The notes beneath the pieces are model-generated. The model saw only the letters and a program-made list of their open reading frames with translations, did no database searches and was not told the DNA's origin. A DNA stretch of 64,000 bases. It comes from UBA8296 sp031581145. Lineage in GTDB: Bacteria; Bacteroidota; Rhodothermia; Balneolales; Balneolaceae. The position numbers and the translations under genes were made by a program. The DNA is taken from assembly GCA_031581145.1 (NCBI GenBank), contig JAVLBP010000002.1, forward strand, positions 124,001 through 188,000. The letters run 5' to 3'. Each line of letters starts with the position of its first letter. Positions within the stretch are counted from its first letter, which is position 1. Shown here one piece after another: positions 45,101 to 53,390 of this stretch.

Positions 45101-45343
45101 AATATGATCACCATCTGGACTCCAAACGGGCGCGGTTTCATAGGCTTTGTGAATCGTTAACCGAGTAGCGGGCCCACCTTCAAACGGGACGGTCCATATA
45201 TCCCCTTGATACGAAAACGACACCATGGCCCCATCATGACTGATTGCGGGTTCTCGAGCCAGCAAGAGATCGGATTGTGACTGTGCGTTTGTGTCCACAG
45301 TTAGCAAGAGAAGACCAAAAAGGGGAAAAAGGAAGGTTTTCAT
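42149..45343 (-). CDS. Secreted tricorn-like S41 peptidase
   Basis: A 1064-aa protein with a signal peptide (LFGLLLLTVDTNAQS). The first two-thirds hold TolB/WD-like beta-propeller repeats (FSYQGDIWTVPFEGG, PVWSPDGDHIAFKG, WSADGSKLGFLSDRNNGDYD). A PDZ domain follows (LGVAVEPVSQGVRVSHVVP), then the S41 protease core with the probable Ser nucleophile in NQSSYSNAEIFSH and the GGG-rich segment IDVRWNGGGWTTDML. Tricorn homologues degrade peptides made by other proteases; an extracytoplasmic location is inferred from the signal. It neighbours a second M14 peptidase. Confidence 0.92.
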   Translation of the reverse strand: MKTFLFPLFGLLLLTVDTNAQSQSDLLLAREPAISHDGAMVSFSYQGDIWTVPFEGGPATRLTIHKAYETAPVWSPDGDHIAFKGSRFGNYDIFTIPSDGGVSERITYYSGSDDLFDWTSQNTLLFASNRTFNQVEWDIELQHVSATGGTPSRLLDALGDHPTMSPNGRFIAFVRGSCRIEREEYDGPADLDVWLYDTETGIYTEVTQNSRNDYLPKWKDDNTLVFISAETGRYNVVMQSIDNEGALIGDMEPITQFETHGVRHFDISEEGHLVLERKANLYTMTSSMEEPSILDIQLSSDYRLDPLESMTFTGDIDQYAVSPNGEYTAMTIRGEIFIKANDEDIRRAVNVSKHSYRDQSPTWVNDSTLVFSSDRDGQYDLYMVTSDDAAKTDLFKTLKFATTRLTSTPEDETNPLVSPNGEKIAFRRDRGGLIVADIDENRGLSNELALLDGWSTPGGVTWSPDNQWIAYALDDLNFNSEVYIHDVKNEMEPVNVSMHPRGDVSPFWSADGSKLGFLSDRNNGDYDLWFAWLQEDEWLKSEEDREDGFYFDTASESDDDLSEQIQIDFNDIHERLWQVTSMPGNEGNLVISNDGETFFFTASSPADRRSDLFSIQFDRDDMKQITKGGQNPGRITLGPNGESLFSVSRGALKQIDPESGSMTSLPFAARMTVDHTLEREQIFEEAWRALSKGFYDPQFHGKDWTALKDTYKPWALAGSTIQDFRYVFNWMLGQLNASHMGLRGSRPEETQEDRTGLLGVAVEPVSQGVRVSHVVPNSPADKAQSKLTVGDIITHVEGHEMKPSTNFFSQLANDVSEQVLLTVVDEDGDSREVVIRPTNSLRDLLYEEWVDSRKELVKEYSNDRLGYIHVEGMNWPSFERFERELMAQGHGKEGIVIDVRWNGGGWTTDMLMTVLNVRQHAYTVPRGATDNLEQNHTSFEHTYPYGERLPLSWWTKPSVAIANQSSYSNAEIFSHAFKTLGHGTLVGMPTFGAVISTGGQGLIDGSYVRMPFRGWYVKGSDMNMENGPAVPDVEIENEPDSKAKGTDPQLKKAVDVLLEEVAVE

Positions 45344-45355
45344 CGTTATCGTGTT

Positions 45356-45393
45356 GAGTTGAATGACTGAGTTGAATGACTGAATTGAATCAC
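45356..45393. repeat. Three 13-base tandem units between peptidase genes
   Basis: GAGTTGAATGACT occurs exactly at 45356-45368 and 45369-45381, followed by the degenerate GAATTGAATCAC at 45382-45393. It lies in the 120-base leader of the tricorn-like gene (transcribed leftward). Confidence 0.88.
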
Positions 45394-45463
45394 AAGGATT
45401 AATGTACGTTTGCCATAGCAGGATGTTTCTAACACCTTGGATTAGGTTGTTATTAAAGAGGTA

Positions 45464-48064
45464 TCACATGCCTGGAAGCAACATCACTGCATTCTGCACC
45501 ATGCGTGATGGACCCACCCAAAACATTCGATATTGAGTATTATCGACGAGGAAGACCACCTTGCCTTGTCCTACGTTTGATACACCCGCAAAGGCCATAC
45601 CCGCAGCATGTTCCTTACTCTCCTGGGAAGCATAACCAGAGGCTAGAACTTGGGAAGGATCTTTGTGATAATAGCCAACGGTGTGGAAGGACTCATTAGG
45701 AACCAAAGCAGCGTCTCCAAACTTCAGGCTGTATAGCTTTTCTGGGAGGCCGAACGCGAGGGGATGTGAATTATCAACAACCCCTTTGAATGCTGCACCT
45801 GGGATGCGTCGCAGTCCAAAGACATCTTCTCGATCTTCGTAACGAGTATAGGCCACTGGATCTACGGTCTCACCTTCCTCTTCTTCTTCATCCATGGTTG
45901 CCATCGCCACAGAGGTCATACCTGATTGATCTGCTGTTAGCCATGCTGCAGATCCTTCCGTGCCAATCATGACGCCACCTTTTTGTACCCACTGCTTTAG
46001 GGCCTCTTTTTGGGCATCAGAGAAAAGGGACTCAAGTCCACCCCAGGCACCAGGCATTAATATCACATCTAGGTCATCCAGAGCAGAGGCCGAAAAGGAG
46101 CCCGCACGAATTCTTGAAATCCCAAACTCCGTCCATTGATCAAACAAAAACCAAAGCTGTCCAGCAGTGTAGGAGCTAAAGGGACTGTCCACCATCAGCG
46201 CAACATTGGGTTCATGAACAGGATTCATCCCTCGAGACCCAAGATCGATGCCATCATCCATACGGCCTGTGTTGAGCCCATGAATGGTGACCCCAGCTTG
46301 CTCAGCTATCTGAGTCATGTCCTCAGCAATTTGATCTTTTTTCTCATAATTGCGCCCAACAAGCACAACCAAGCTACCTGCCGAATAGGTGACGCCGTCC
46401 AGTGTAAATGACTCCTCAGCCGCACGCACACGATATCCATGGTCCCAGATCTTCGCCAAGGCTTTTGGCGCATTGGGTTGAGCCCAATCTACAACAAACG
46501 TATAGCTTGCGTTTGGTTGCACAACACCTGATTCATGGGTAAGGGGTTCATCAACCGGAGTAGTTGCCACACTGATATCTGATGTCGTCCAAGCTGCATC
46601 CAAATTGTAGGCCATGGGGACTGACCATGTACTCATATCGTACATCACGGAGTCTTTGATCTCTAGCTGACGACGCATGAGCGTGTTGATGAATAGGTGC
46701 GCTGGTTGGTCGGTTTTGATGATAAAATCGCCCTCCTCAAACGTTGCTGTAGAGCGCTGGCCATCCCAGTAGGAATAGCTATTGCGTTGTGAAAACGACT
46801 CTGTCGCTTGCTCCACTTGGACGCCATGCTGCATCATCAGGTTGACAACCTTTGCGGTGTAATTTGAGGGGTTGTTGGGCAAGATGTACCCCTTGGTATC
46901 CCCCTTTTGAGCAGCCTGAGATCGTGCATAGACAAAATATTCTAGCAAGGCTTGACGGTTCTCAGCAGCGACTTGCACATTCGACACACTATTTTTGTAG
47001 TGATCAAAGACCCTCTGGCGGAGCGTAAGGAGGTACCCGTCTTCGGTCTCTACCGAACGACCTCCACGGCTGTGACCCCCTTGTTCCGCTAGCATCCCAA
47101 TGCCCCCCATAATGCTAGGGTATGAAGAACCATAGCCTGGGTAAAAGAAATCAAACGCTTCACGCGTGGCATAATTCACATTGGCTTCATCAAAAGCCTC
47201 AACAGCTCCACGCCCAAAGACATCGGCCCATTTCTCGTAATCAGCAGGAAGTTCATGATTACGTGGTGTAGTACCAGGCATCGTGAAGTAATTGCTGTTG
47301 AACCCTTGCTCATGATAATCGTTATGAGCTTGGGGCATCCACTCTTGATACACCTCTATACGGCCTTGTGATTCTGGATGGACAAGCCACACCCAATCGC
47401 GATTTAGGTCAAACCAGTAATGATTGGTGCGCCCCCCGGGCCAAGGTTCATCATGCTCTAAATCTAATGGATTGGTGTTTAACACATTTGCCCGAGAGGA
47501 TTTATACCAATAGACATATCGATCTCTTCCATCCGGGTTTAGCATTGGATCAAGAATCACTACCGCATTTTCTAGCCAATTAGCGGTTTCCTCGTCTTCA
47601 GCTGCAATCAAACGATAGGCGGTCTGCATGGCCGCTTCAGAGCTTGAAGGTTCGTTGCCATGCACATTATAGCTAAGCCACACAACCACAGGATGATCCT
47701 CAATGGAAGCATTTTCTGGATTATGTGCGATAGCCTGTGCATTAGCTTTGATTTGATCGATCGAGCTTTGATTCTCCTCCGAGGTTATCACTGCATAATT
47801 CAGTGTACGCCCTTCGTAGGTGGTTCCATACGGATAAAAGGAAAGTTTATCAGAAGCTTCATCAAGTGCATGGAAGTAGTCCATCACTTGGTAATGGAAG
47901 CTGTATTCCTCTCCTAAAGGGTATCCAAGAAACTCTTCTGGAGACGGAATGGACTCATCGTATGCAACGCTTGGATCGAATTGAAAACGCTCAAATGCAT
48001 TTTGCGCTTGAGCGGATAGCGAGGTAATCGCAGTCAAAACAAAAAGATAGAATAGGGTCTTCAT
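45464..48064 (-). CDS. Secreted M14-family zinc carboxypeptidase, second copy
   Basis: An 866-aa paralogue of the protein at 3302-5965. The signal peptide ends near SLSAQAQ. Zinc-site motif NVHGNEPSSSEAA, the DLNRDWVWLVHPESQGR segment, third ligand in YHEQGFNSNYF and the catalytic region around LAEQGGHSRGGRS are present. The C-terminal half again looks like a glutamine-amidotransferase-like domain (VQKGGVMIGTEGSAAW). The two copies are clearly homologous but diverged, suggesting different substrates. Confidence 0.9.
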   Translation of the reverse strand: MKTLFYLFVLTAITSLSAQAQNAFERFQFDPSVAYDESIPSPEEFLGYPLGEEYSFHYQVMDYFHALDEASDKLSFYPYGTTYEGRTLNYAVITSEENQSSIDQIKANAQAIAHNPENASIEDHPVVVWLSYNVHGNEPSSSEAAMQTAYRLIAAEDEETANWLENAVVILDPMLNPDGRDRYVYWYKSSRANVLNTNPLDLEHDEPWPGGRTNHYWFDLNRDWVWLVHPESQGRIEVYQEWMPQAHNDYHEQGFNSNYFTMPGTTPRNHELPADYEKWADVFGRGAVEAFDEANVNYATREAFDFFYPGYGSSYPSIMGGIGMLAEQGGHSRGGRSVETEDGYLLTLRQRVFDHYKNSVSNVQVAAENRQALLEYFVYARSQAAQKGDTKGYILPNNPSNYTAKVVNLMMQHGVQVEQATESFSQRNSYSYWDGQRSTATFEEGDFIIKTDQPAHLFINTLMRRQLEIKDSVMYDMSTWSVPMAYNLDAAWTTSDISVATTPVDEPLTHESGVVQPNASYTFVVDWAQPNAPKALAKIWDHGYRVRAAEESFTLDGVTYSAGSLVVLVGRNYEKKDQIAEDMTQIAEQAGVTIHGLNTGRMDDGIDLGSRGMNPVHEPNVALMVDSPFSSYTAGQLWFLFDQWTEFGISRIRAGSFSASALDDLDVILMPGAWGGLESLFSDAQKEALKQWVQKGGVMIGTEGSAAWLTADQSGMTSVAMATMDEEEEEGETVDPVAYTRYEDREDVFGLRRIPGAAFKGVVDNSHPLAFGLPEKLYSLKFGDAALVPNESFHTVGYYHKDPSQVLASGYASQESKEHAAGMAFAGVSNVGQGKVVFLVDNTQYRMFWVGPSRMVQNAVMLLPGM

Positions 48065-48133
48065 GATAGGCGCTTTAATGAGGATTGTATTAGGCCATAG
48101 GGGCCCTGTATTTTAAAATAATCAATCTTAAGT

Positions 48134-48215
48134 CAGTTCAAACGCCTTTCAGTTCAACGCCTTGGAATAAAGACAACTAGAGGAATGGCTATTTGAGCCA
48201 AGACGATTAGAGGAA
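48134..48215. repeat. Short direct repeats downstream of the thioredoxin-fold gene
   Basis: CAGTTCAAACGCCTT at 48134-48148 is followed by CAGTTCAACGCCTT at 48150-48163, and AAGACAACTAGAGGAA at 48170-48185 recurs as AAGACGATTAGAGGAA at 48200-48215. The pairs fill most of the 154-base gap. Confidence 0.75.
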
Positions 48216-48218
48216 AGG

Positions 48219-48695
48219 TTAGGAGCTTTGGCTCAGTCTATACTGACGTAGTAATTGACTGAATTCTAAGGCGGACAAAAAACCACGCTTGCTGTCCAAA
48301 ACCTGCCCCTCTGGTGTCATGATTACCGTGTAAGGGTAGGCACTCACACCCATTTCTTGCGCAAATTGGCTAGATGGAATGGTCTCACCCCTCCAAACAA
48401 GAGGCGTATCGCTGTTACCATCAATGCGGACAGGTACATAGGACTGCTCAATGATCGCTTTCACAGCTGGGGATGGATATACGGTCTCCTCCATTTCACG
48501 ACAAAACTTACACCCCACTTCGTAAATATCGAGTAGAAGTAACTTATTGTCTTGTTGGGCGATATCAAAAGCATTCTCAAATGACACCCATTCGGTAAGA
48601 CCTTCTGTGTCCGTTGGAGCTGCCTCTTGAATAGCAAACCAACCAGCTACCAATAAAAATATGAGCAACACACCAAGTGCAAGCCTTCGGGTCAT
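48219..48695 (-). CDS. Thioredoxin-fold protein, membrane anchored
   Basis: From the ATG at 48695 the protein is 158 aa; the frame is open to 48812 but the upstream part lacks hydrophobicity and looks like leader. MTRRLALGVLLIFLLVAGWFA is a signal anchor. The thioredoxin core follows with CKFC in YEVGCKFCREMEETVYP, and cis-Pro in SAYPYTVIMTP. It resembles thiol-disulfide proteins of the thioredoxin_7/DUF255-like group acting outside the cytoplasm. Its partner proteins are unknown. Confidence 0.82.
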   Translation of the reverse strand: MTRRLALGVLLIFLLVAGWFAIQEAAPTDTEGLTEWVSFENAFDIAQQDNKLLLLDIYEVGCKFCREMEETVYPSPAVKAIIEQSYVPVRIDGNSDTPLVWRGETIPSSQFAQEMGVSAYPYTVIMTPEGQVLDSKRGFLSALEFSQLLRQYRLSQSS

Positions 48696-48822
48696 CGTTG
48701 GAATCGTTTTAGGTTTTTGAAGAGTTTTAAAATAACTCAAACAAGAGCCATTTGGAAGAAATTCAATGGCGTGATTGTGTCGGGGTGAATAAGCGGGTGC
48801 CTTTTTGAACAATCAATTACTA

Positions 48823-48953
48823 CAAATATAAGAGGGTTTCTCATGCTGAAAAAAAGAAACTTCTATACATAGACTAAACATCTATATAAAGTATACTGAT
48901 AGGTTTATATTAGTAGAGTAATAGAAAGATAAAAACATTGACAATTACAGCTT
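48823..48953 (+). promoter_or_regulatory. Very AT-rich leader of the HTH gene
   Basis: This is among the most AT-rich non-coding stretches in the window, with the palindrome AGTATACT at 48890-48897 and several TATA-like words. It presumably carries the promoter of the HTH gene; no specific box can be assigned. Confidence 0.4.
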
Positions 48954-49439
48954 ATGCCAAAGAAAATTGGCCAATTAACTCTCTTTTCCATTGATGATCT
49001 TCACACATCTCTTGGTGTGAGCAAGGTAACGCTGCGCCATTATCTCCGATCGGGTAAACTTAAGGGACGAAAACTAGGGGTCAGTTGGTATGTTACGGAG
49101 GGGGCTCTTCATGATTTCTTTGAAGAATCAGGATTCAGTGAGGGTAAAGGTCAGGAAAACAAAACCACCTCTTTAAAAGAAACTCAACTGTCGTCACGTT
49201 TATCTTCGCAAAAAGAGACACCGAAAAAAACGGCAACACGTCGACAATATGTCGTTCAAGGGTTGAATGACCTCGTTGCAGAGCAGGAAACATGTGATTC
49301 CATTGACGAAACTCTTGAGTGCCTGAGCGCACAGCCAATTTTATCGCTTTTTCAGGTGACCATACTAGATGCAGACACGGGCAAAAGGCTTGAGATTCTC
49401 AAAGCCAAAGAGTTTATGGATCGATATGGGGGATCGTAA
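48954..49439 (+). CDS. Small HTH (excisionase/MerR-like) DNA-binding protein
   Basis: A 161-aa protein with an N-terminal winged helix (LFSIDDLHTSLGVSKVTLRHYL, then GKLKGRKLGVSWYVTEGAL), the excisionase-type helix-turn-helix, a Ser/Lys/Thr-rich linker at about 60-95 and a C-terminal segment of unknown fold (LSLFQVTILDADTGKRLEIL). No recombinase is nearby, so a transcriptional or structural DNA-binding role is more likely than excision. Its last 26 bases overlap the 3' end of the Nudix gene, which converges on it. Confidence 0.75.
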   Translation: MPKKIGQLTLFSIDDLHTSLGVSKVTLRHYLRSGKLKGRKLGVSWYVTEGALHDFFEESGFSEGKGQENKTTSLKETQLSSRLSSQKETPKKTATRRQYVVQGLNDLVAEQETCDSIDETLECLSAQPILSLFQVTILDADTGKRLEILKAKEFMDRYGGS

Positions 49440-50028
49440 AGGGCTCATGCTTTTGCCACCATTGCCACGCGAGCGTGAGGGATGACATCGTTTTAGCATC
49501 TGTTAAATAACCCACTCGCACCGCTTGTACCGCCTCATGAAACGGCGCTTTTGCGTGCAGTAAGAATTCATCCCCATCCAATGATTGTTCATGGTGTGTT
49601 AACCCCCATGCGCAATAGACATGGATCACCTCGTCTGAATAGCCAATCCCGGGGTGAAAAGACCCACAATAACCCCATGACTCAGCAGTGTATCCCGTCT
49701 CCTCTTTTAACTCTCGTTTGGCAGTAACCCGTGGATCTTCACCGGCATCTATTTTGCCTGCGGGCACCTCAAGAAAGGTTTTCCGAAATGGAATCCTGTA
49801 CTGACGAACCATTTCGATCAACCCGTCTGGATGTACTGCAATAATGGCACAAGCACCTGGGTGAACAATCCATTCCCGAGTGGATTCCGAGCCATTGGGC
49901 ATGAGAGCCGTCTCCTTGACGACATGCAAAAGTTTGCCTTGATAAATCTCTTCTTGTTGAAGCACCTTTTCCTCAAGCTCATGATCTCGACGATCATCAT
50001 CCCATGTCCACATTTTGGTATCTTCCAT
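49414..50028 (-). CDS. Nudix hydrolase (ADP-ribose pyrophosphatase-like)
   Basis: The Nudix box is complete: GKIDAGEDPRVTAKRELKEE followed by TG. The upstream segment KLLHVVKETALMPNG and the W/Y-rich C terminus resemble NudF-type ADP-sugar pyrophosphatases. A TTG at 50052 is possible; the ATG at 50028 gives 204 aa. The 3' end overlaps that of the HTH gene. The substrate is inferred from the family. Confidence 0.87.
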   Translation of the reverse strand: MEDTKMWTWDDDRRDHELEEKVLQQEEIYQGKLLHVVKETALMPNGSESTREWIVHPGACAIIAVHPDGLIEMVRQYRIPFRKTFLEVPAGKIDAGEDPRVTAKRELKEETGYTAESWGYCGSFHPGIGYSDEVIHVYCAWGLTHHEQSLDGDEFLLHAKAPFHEAVQAVRVGYLTDAKTMSSLTLAWQWWQKHEPFTIPHIDP

Positions 50029-50142
50029 CGGCTTGTTTCGTGTGTTGATCAACTCAACGTCATGTCATGGATATTCATGCGTCAAGAAAAAAATCGTATC
50101 AGATCAAGCCTCTTAACGCTGATCTAAAATAGCAATCCTTTT

Positions 50143-50685
50143 TTGAAAGAGAGCCTTCCAAATCTACTATCGATACTGCGAATGATTGCAGTAATACCAA
50201 TTGCTTGGGGACTCTGGGAGCATGGTTCATCGCTAGAGGTTCCACCTTTATGGTTGACCTTTGTGATACTCGCGGCCCTTGGAACTGATGCGATCGACGG
50301 CTGGATAGCTAGAAGTAAAGGACTTACAACAGAGATGGGTAAACTACTCGACCCGGTAGCAGATAAATGCTTGATACTTTGCCTGTTTACAGTAGCACTC
50401 ATTTGGGGAAGAATCCCATGGATATTGATGGGGCTAATGGTTCTGAGAGATGTCTTAATTGTCCTAATTGGGCTCATAATTAAGGTAAAAACAGGGATAA
50501 CACCGCCCGCAAGATTTTTGGGCAAAGTAACGGCCATTATGCTCATCCTTACTTGGGTTGGTGTCTATTATATCCCAAAGCAGGCTTTGCTTCATGAGAG
50601 CGCTATGATAGCAACAGTACTCTTTTTGGTCTTATCTTCCATAGATTATGGCCGATACGCCTATCGTACATTATCCACCTCCTAA
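50143..50685 (+). CDS. pgsA: CDP-diacylglycerol-glycerol-3-phosphate phosphatidyltransferase
   Basis: Membrane enzyme of phosphatidylglycerol synthesis. The CDP-alcohol phosphotransferase motif is complete (DAIDGWIARSKG, then GKLLDPVADK) and four to five membrane helices are evident. NLLSILRMIAVIPIAW is the standard N terminus. The start is a TTG at 50143, as no in-frame ATG precedes it after the stop. 180 aa is usual. ftsY follows 31 bases later. Confidence 0.9.
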   Translation: MKESLPNLLSILRMIAVIPIAWGLWEHGSSLEVPPLWLTFVILAALGTDAIDGWIARSKGLTTEMGKLLDPVADKCLILCLFTVALIWGRIPWILMGLMVLRDVLIVLIGLIIKVKTGITPPARFLGKVTAIMLILTWVGVYYIPKQALLHESAMIATVLFLVLSSIDYGRYAYRTLSTS

Positions 50686-50716
50686 ATAATTCATAGACCA
50701 CCACCATCTTATTCTC

Positions 50717-51592
50717 ATGGGTTTTTTCTCCTCCATTGGCAAATCATTACTTGGTAAATCGAAAGTTGACCCAGCAACTCTTGATGAATTAGAAGAGATC
50801 TTAGTACGAAGTGATGTCGGCGTAAAAACAACACTTGCCTACATCGATCGACTTGAAGCACGGGTGGCTAAGGAAAAGTATACAAGTGAGGATCAGCTTC
50901 AACATATGATCCGCGAAGAGGCTGTTTCTCTGCTCAAAATGAACGACCCTGTAGCCCAGGGATGGACGGAGTCGTCGATTCCATCACCTTATATCGTGTT
51001 AATAGTGGGTGTCAATGGCGTAGGCAAAACCACAAGCATTGGGAAGCTTGCTCACCGATATAAGCACCAGGGAAAAAGAGTGATGCTGGGAGCCGCCGAT
51101 ACCTTTAGAGCCGCGGCTGTCGATCAACTCAACATTTGGGCAGAACGAGCCGGCGTCCCCATTGTTCAACAGGGTCAACATGCGGATCCAGCTGCAGTCG
51201 CCTTTGATACCGTGGAGTCTGGAGTTGCCAAAGAGATGGATGTGATCCTTGTAGATACGGCTGGTCGACTTCACAACAAAGGATCACTCATGGAGGAGTT
51301 GTCCAAAATTAAACGGGTAATAGGAAAGGTTTCGCAGGAGTACCCGCATGATGTATGGCTGGTACTTGATGCCTCAACGGGCCAAAACGCCATTAACCAA
51401 GCCAAAGCATTTCAGGAGGTCGTCGATGTATCCGGGCTTATCCTGACCAAGCTGGATGGCACAGCCAAAGGGGGTATTGTCCTTGGCATAAGCCATGAGT
51501 TGCAATTACCCGTTCGCTATATTGGCACAGGAGAAGGCCTCGACGATCTCGCACCTTTTGATGCCGAGGCGTTTGTCTCCAAAATGATGTAG
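50717..51592 (+). CDS. ftsY: SRP receptor FtsY, short form
   Basis: GTPase receptor for SRP. The N domain begins almost at once (MGFFSSIGKSLLGKSKVD), without the acidic A domain of enterobacterial FtsY. P-loop GVNGVGKTT at residues 98-106, DTAGR and TKLDGTAKGG follow. At 291 aa it is the compact type. Its partner Ffh is encoded at 10828-12219. Confidence 0.95.
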   Translation: MGFFSSIGKSLLGKSKVDPATLDELEEILVRSDVGVKTTLAYIDRLEARVAKEKYTSEDQLQHMIREEAVSLLKMNDPVAQGWTESSIPSPYIVLIVGVNGVGKTTSIGKLAHRYKHQGKRVMLGAADTFRAAAVDQLNIWAERAGVPIVQQGQHADPAAVAFDTVESGVAKEMDVILVDTAGRLHNKGSLMEELSKIKRVIGKVSQEYPHDVWLVLDASTGQNAINQAKAFQEVVDVSGLILTKLDGTAKGGIVLGISHELQLPVRYIGTGEGLDDLAPFDAEAFVSKMM

Positions 51593-51610
51593 CACGAACA
51601 GGCGCGACCC

Positions 51611-53341
51611 TTAATTACGAGGTATCTGCTGCGTACGCTGGATGAACTCTTGGTTATCGACAGTTGGCCGCTCATCCACATTCGCTAGTTCATTTGCCGA
51701 ACCAAACAACACTTGGGTGATGTCCGTAAGTTTTGGGTAATTGATTTTATCCGCTTCATCGGACGGTTGGTGATAATCTTCATGCACACCTGTGAAGAAG
51801 AAGGAGAAAGGAATCCCTAACCGTCCAAAGTTCCAATGATCGCTGCGACGGTAAAACTGATTTGGATCATCAAGATCATTATAGCCGTAATCAATCAACA
51901 TGTCGGCCGTTTTCTCATTGGCTACCGTCACAAGGCTGTCGAGTCCTGATGAAATAATGGGTCCACCAATGAGATAGAAGTAGTCTGTGACCCCTTGTGA
52001 AAGATGCGCTTCATCAGATCGACCAATCATATCTGCATTGATGTTTGCAATATGACTCTCTACGGGAAGCACTGGATGATCAGAATAATACCTAGACCCA
52101 AGCAACCCTTTTTCCTCCCCTGAAACGTGCATAAACAAAATACTACGTCGTGGACGCACACCCTCTTCCGCAGCTTCTGCAAAGGCGCTTGCCGCAGATA
52201 ATACAGCAACCGTGCCACTTCCATCATCATCGGCTCCATTATTAATGCGATCACCAGTGGAATCAGGTAGCGAGATGCCAATATGGTCGTAATGAGATGT
52301 GATGACGACCACTTCATCCTTGAGTTCAGGATCAGAGCCTTCCAAAAAGGCCATCACATTGTTTGACTCCACTTCTACATCTTCACGATCAATCATATAC
52401 ATCATCGACTGACCCGTTGCTGAAGGGGTAAATCCAGCCATGTCTGTTAAAATCTCTTCTCGTAAATCCGCAACTGGCCTACCAAGTATCTGCTCAGCAA
52501 CATCCGACCGAACGGATGCAATCACTTGGGGGAATCCTGTGAAATTATCAGTATCACGATATGCAAGACGTAGATTCCTTGGTTTATCGAGCAACTCTGC
52601 GCTCTCCTCTACCTCAGCCTCAAAGGCGGCAATGTCTTTGTCAGAAATTAACAGGATCCCTGCCGCTCCTCGTTGTGAGAGGATATTTCCATAGCGAATG
52701 TTCGATGTGTAGGAGCTTTTTACCAGGGCCTCTCCATCAACTTCATAGGGAATGTCATTAAATATCATCACCCACTTTCCTTCTAAGTCGACGCCCTCCA
52801 AGTGAGCGAAGCCTTGTTCTGCATCTTGGACACCAAATCCAGCAAACACGATTTCACCAGAGGCATCCTCGGCTCCACCATAGACCATCGAAAATCCGGC
52901 ACCTTCCACAGATTGGGGCTCAATTTTTGTGATATGGGTCGCAAGGGACATGTCATGGGACTCTTCTTCACCCAAAGTCGATGGATAGACATGGAAATGA
53001 CGGCTATTGATCACATTCGCGTTGAGGGTGAATGGCTGAAGGTAGCCCATCTCGTCATTCACAGGAGGCAAGCCCATCTCTTCGTACTGTGATATTAGAT
53101 AGGCTGCGGCCATTCGCTCCCCTTCTGTCCCCGTATCTCGCCCCATATATTTATCATTGGCGAGTTCATAAAGATGCTCTTCGATCATATCTACGGTGAT
53201 GGTTTCAGCGTAAGGATAGAGTTGATCTAGTTCTGAGGGTATTTGCTGCGCTGATGGGCTAATGGTAGAGCAAGCCGCAATACTTAGGCTAACGAGTAGC
53301 CCTAGCGTAACCCTTAATGTGGAAAAGTCTGAGAATTTCAT
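51611..53341 (-). CDS. M28-family aminopeptidase lipoprotein with PA domain
   Basis: The N terminus LLVSLSIAAC carries a lipobox, so mature protein is probably a lipoprotein. A PA domain appears in the middle (VEGAGFSMVYGGAED, GVDLEGKWVMIFNDIP, RGAAGILLIS). The M28 zinc sites follow: TSHYDHIGIS, NNGADDDGSGTVAVL, HVSGEEKGLLGS and INADMIGR. At 576 aa it matches PA-M28 aminopeptidases. It converges on ftsY 18 bases away. Confidence 0.92.
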   Translation of the reverse strand: MKFSDFSTLRVTLGLLVSLSIAACSTISPSAQQIPSELDQLYPYAETITVDMIEEHLYELANDKYMGRDTGTEGERMAAAYLISQYEEMGLPPVNDEMGYLQPFTLNANVINSRHFHVYPSTLGEEESHDMSLATHITKIEPQSVEGAGFSMVYGGAEDASGEIVFAGFGVQDAEQGFAHLEGVDLEGKWVMIFNDIPYEVDGEALVKSSYTSNIRYGNILSQRGAAGILLISDKDIAAFEAEVEESAELLDKPRNLRLAYRDTDNFTGFPQVIASVRSDVAEQILGRPVADLREEILTDMAGFTPSATGQSMMYMIDREDVEVESNNVMAFLEGSDPELKDEVVVITSHYDHIGISLPDSTGDRINNGADDDGSGTVAVLSAASAFAEAAEEGVRPRRSILFMHVSGEEKGLLGSRYYSDHPVLPVESHIANINADMIGRSDEAHLSQGVTDYFYLIGGPIISSGLDSLVTVANEKTADMLIDYGYNDLDDPNQFYRRSDHWNFGRLGIPFSFFFTGVHEDYHQPSDEADKINYPKLTDITQVLFGSANELANVDERPTVDNQEFIQRTQQIPRN

Positions 53342-53390
53342 GAGAAGTGGTGCTGTGAGTGTTGTTTGATGTCAAATGTCCCGGAGCAGC

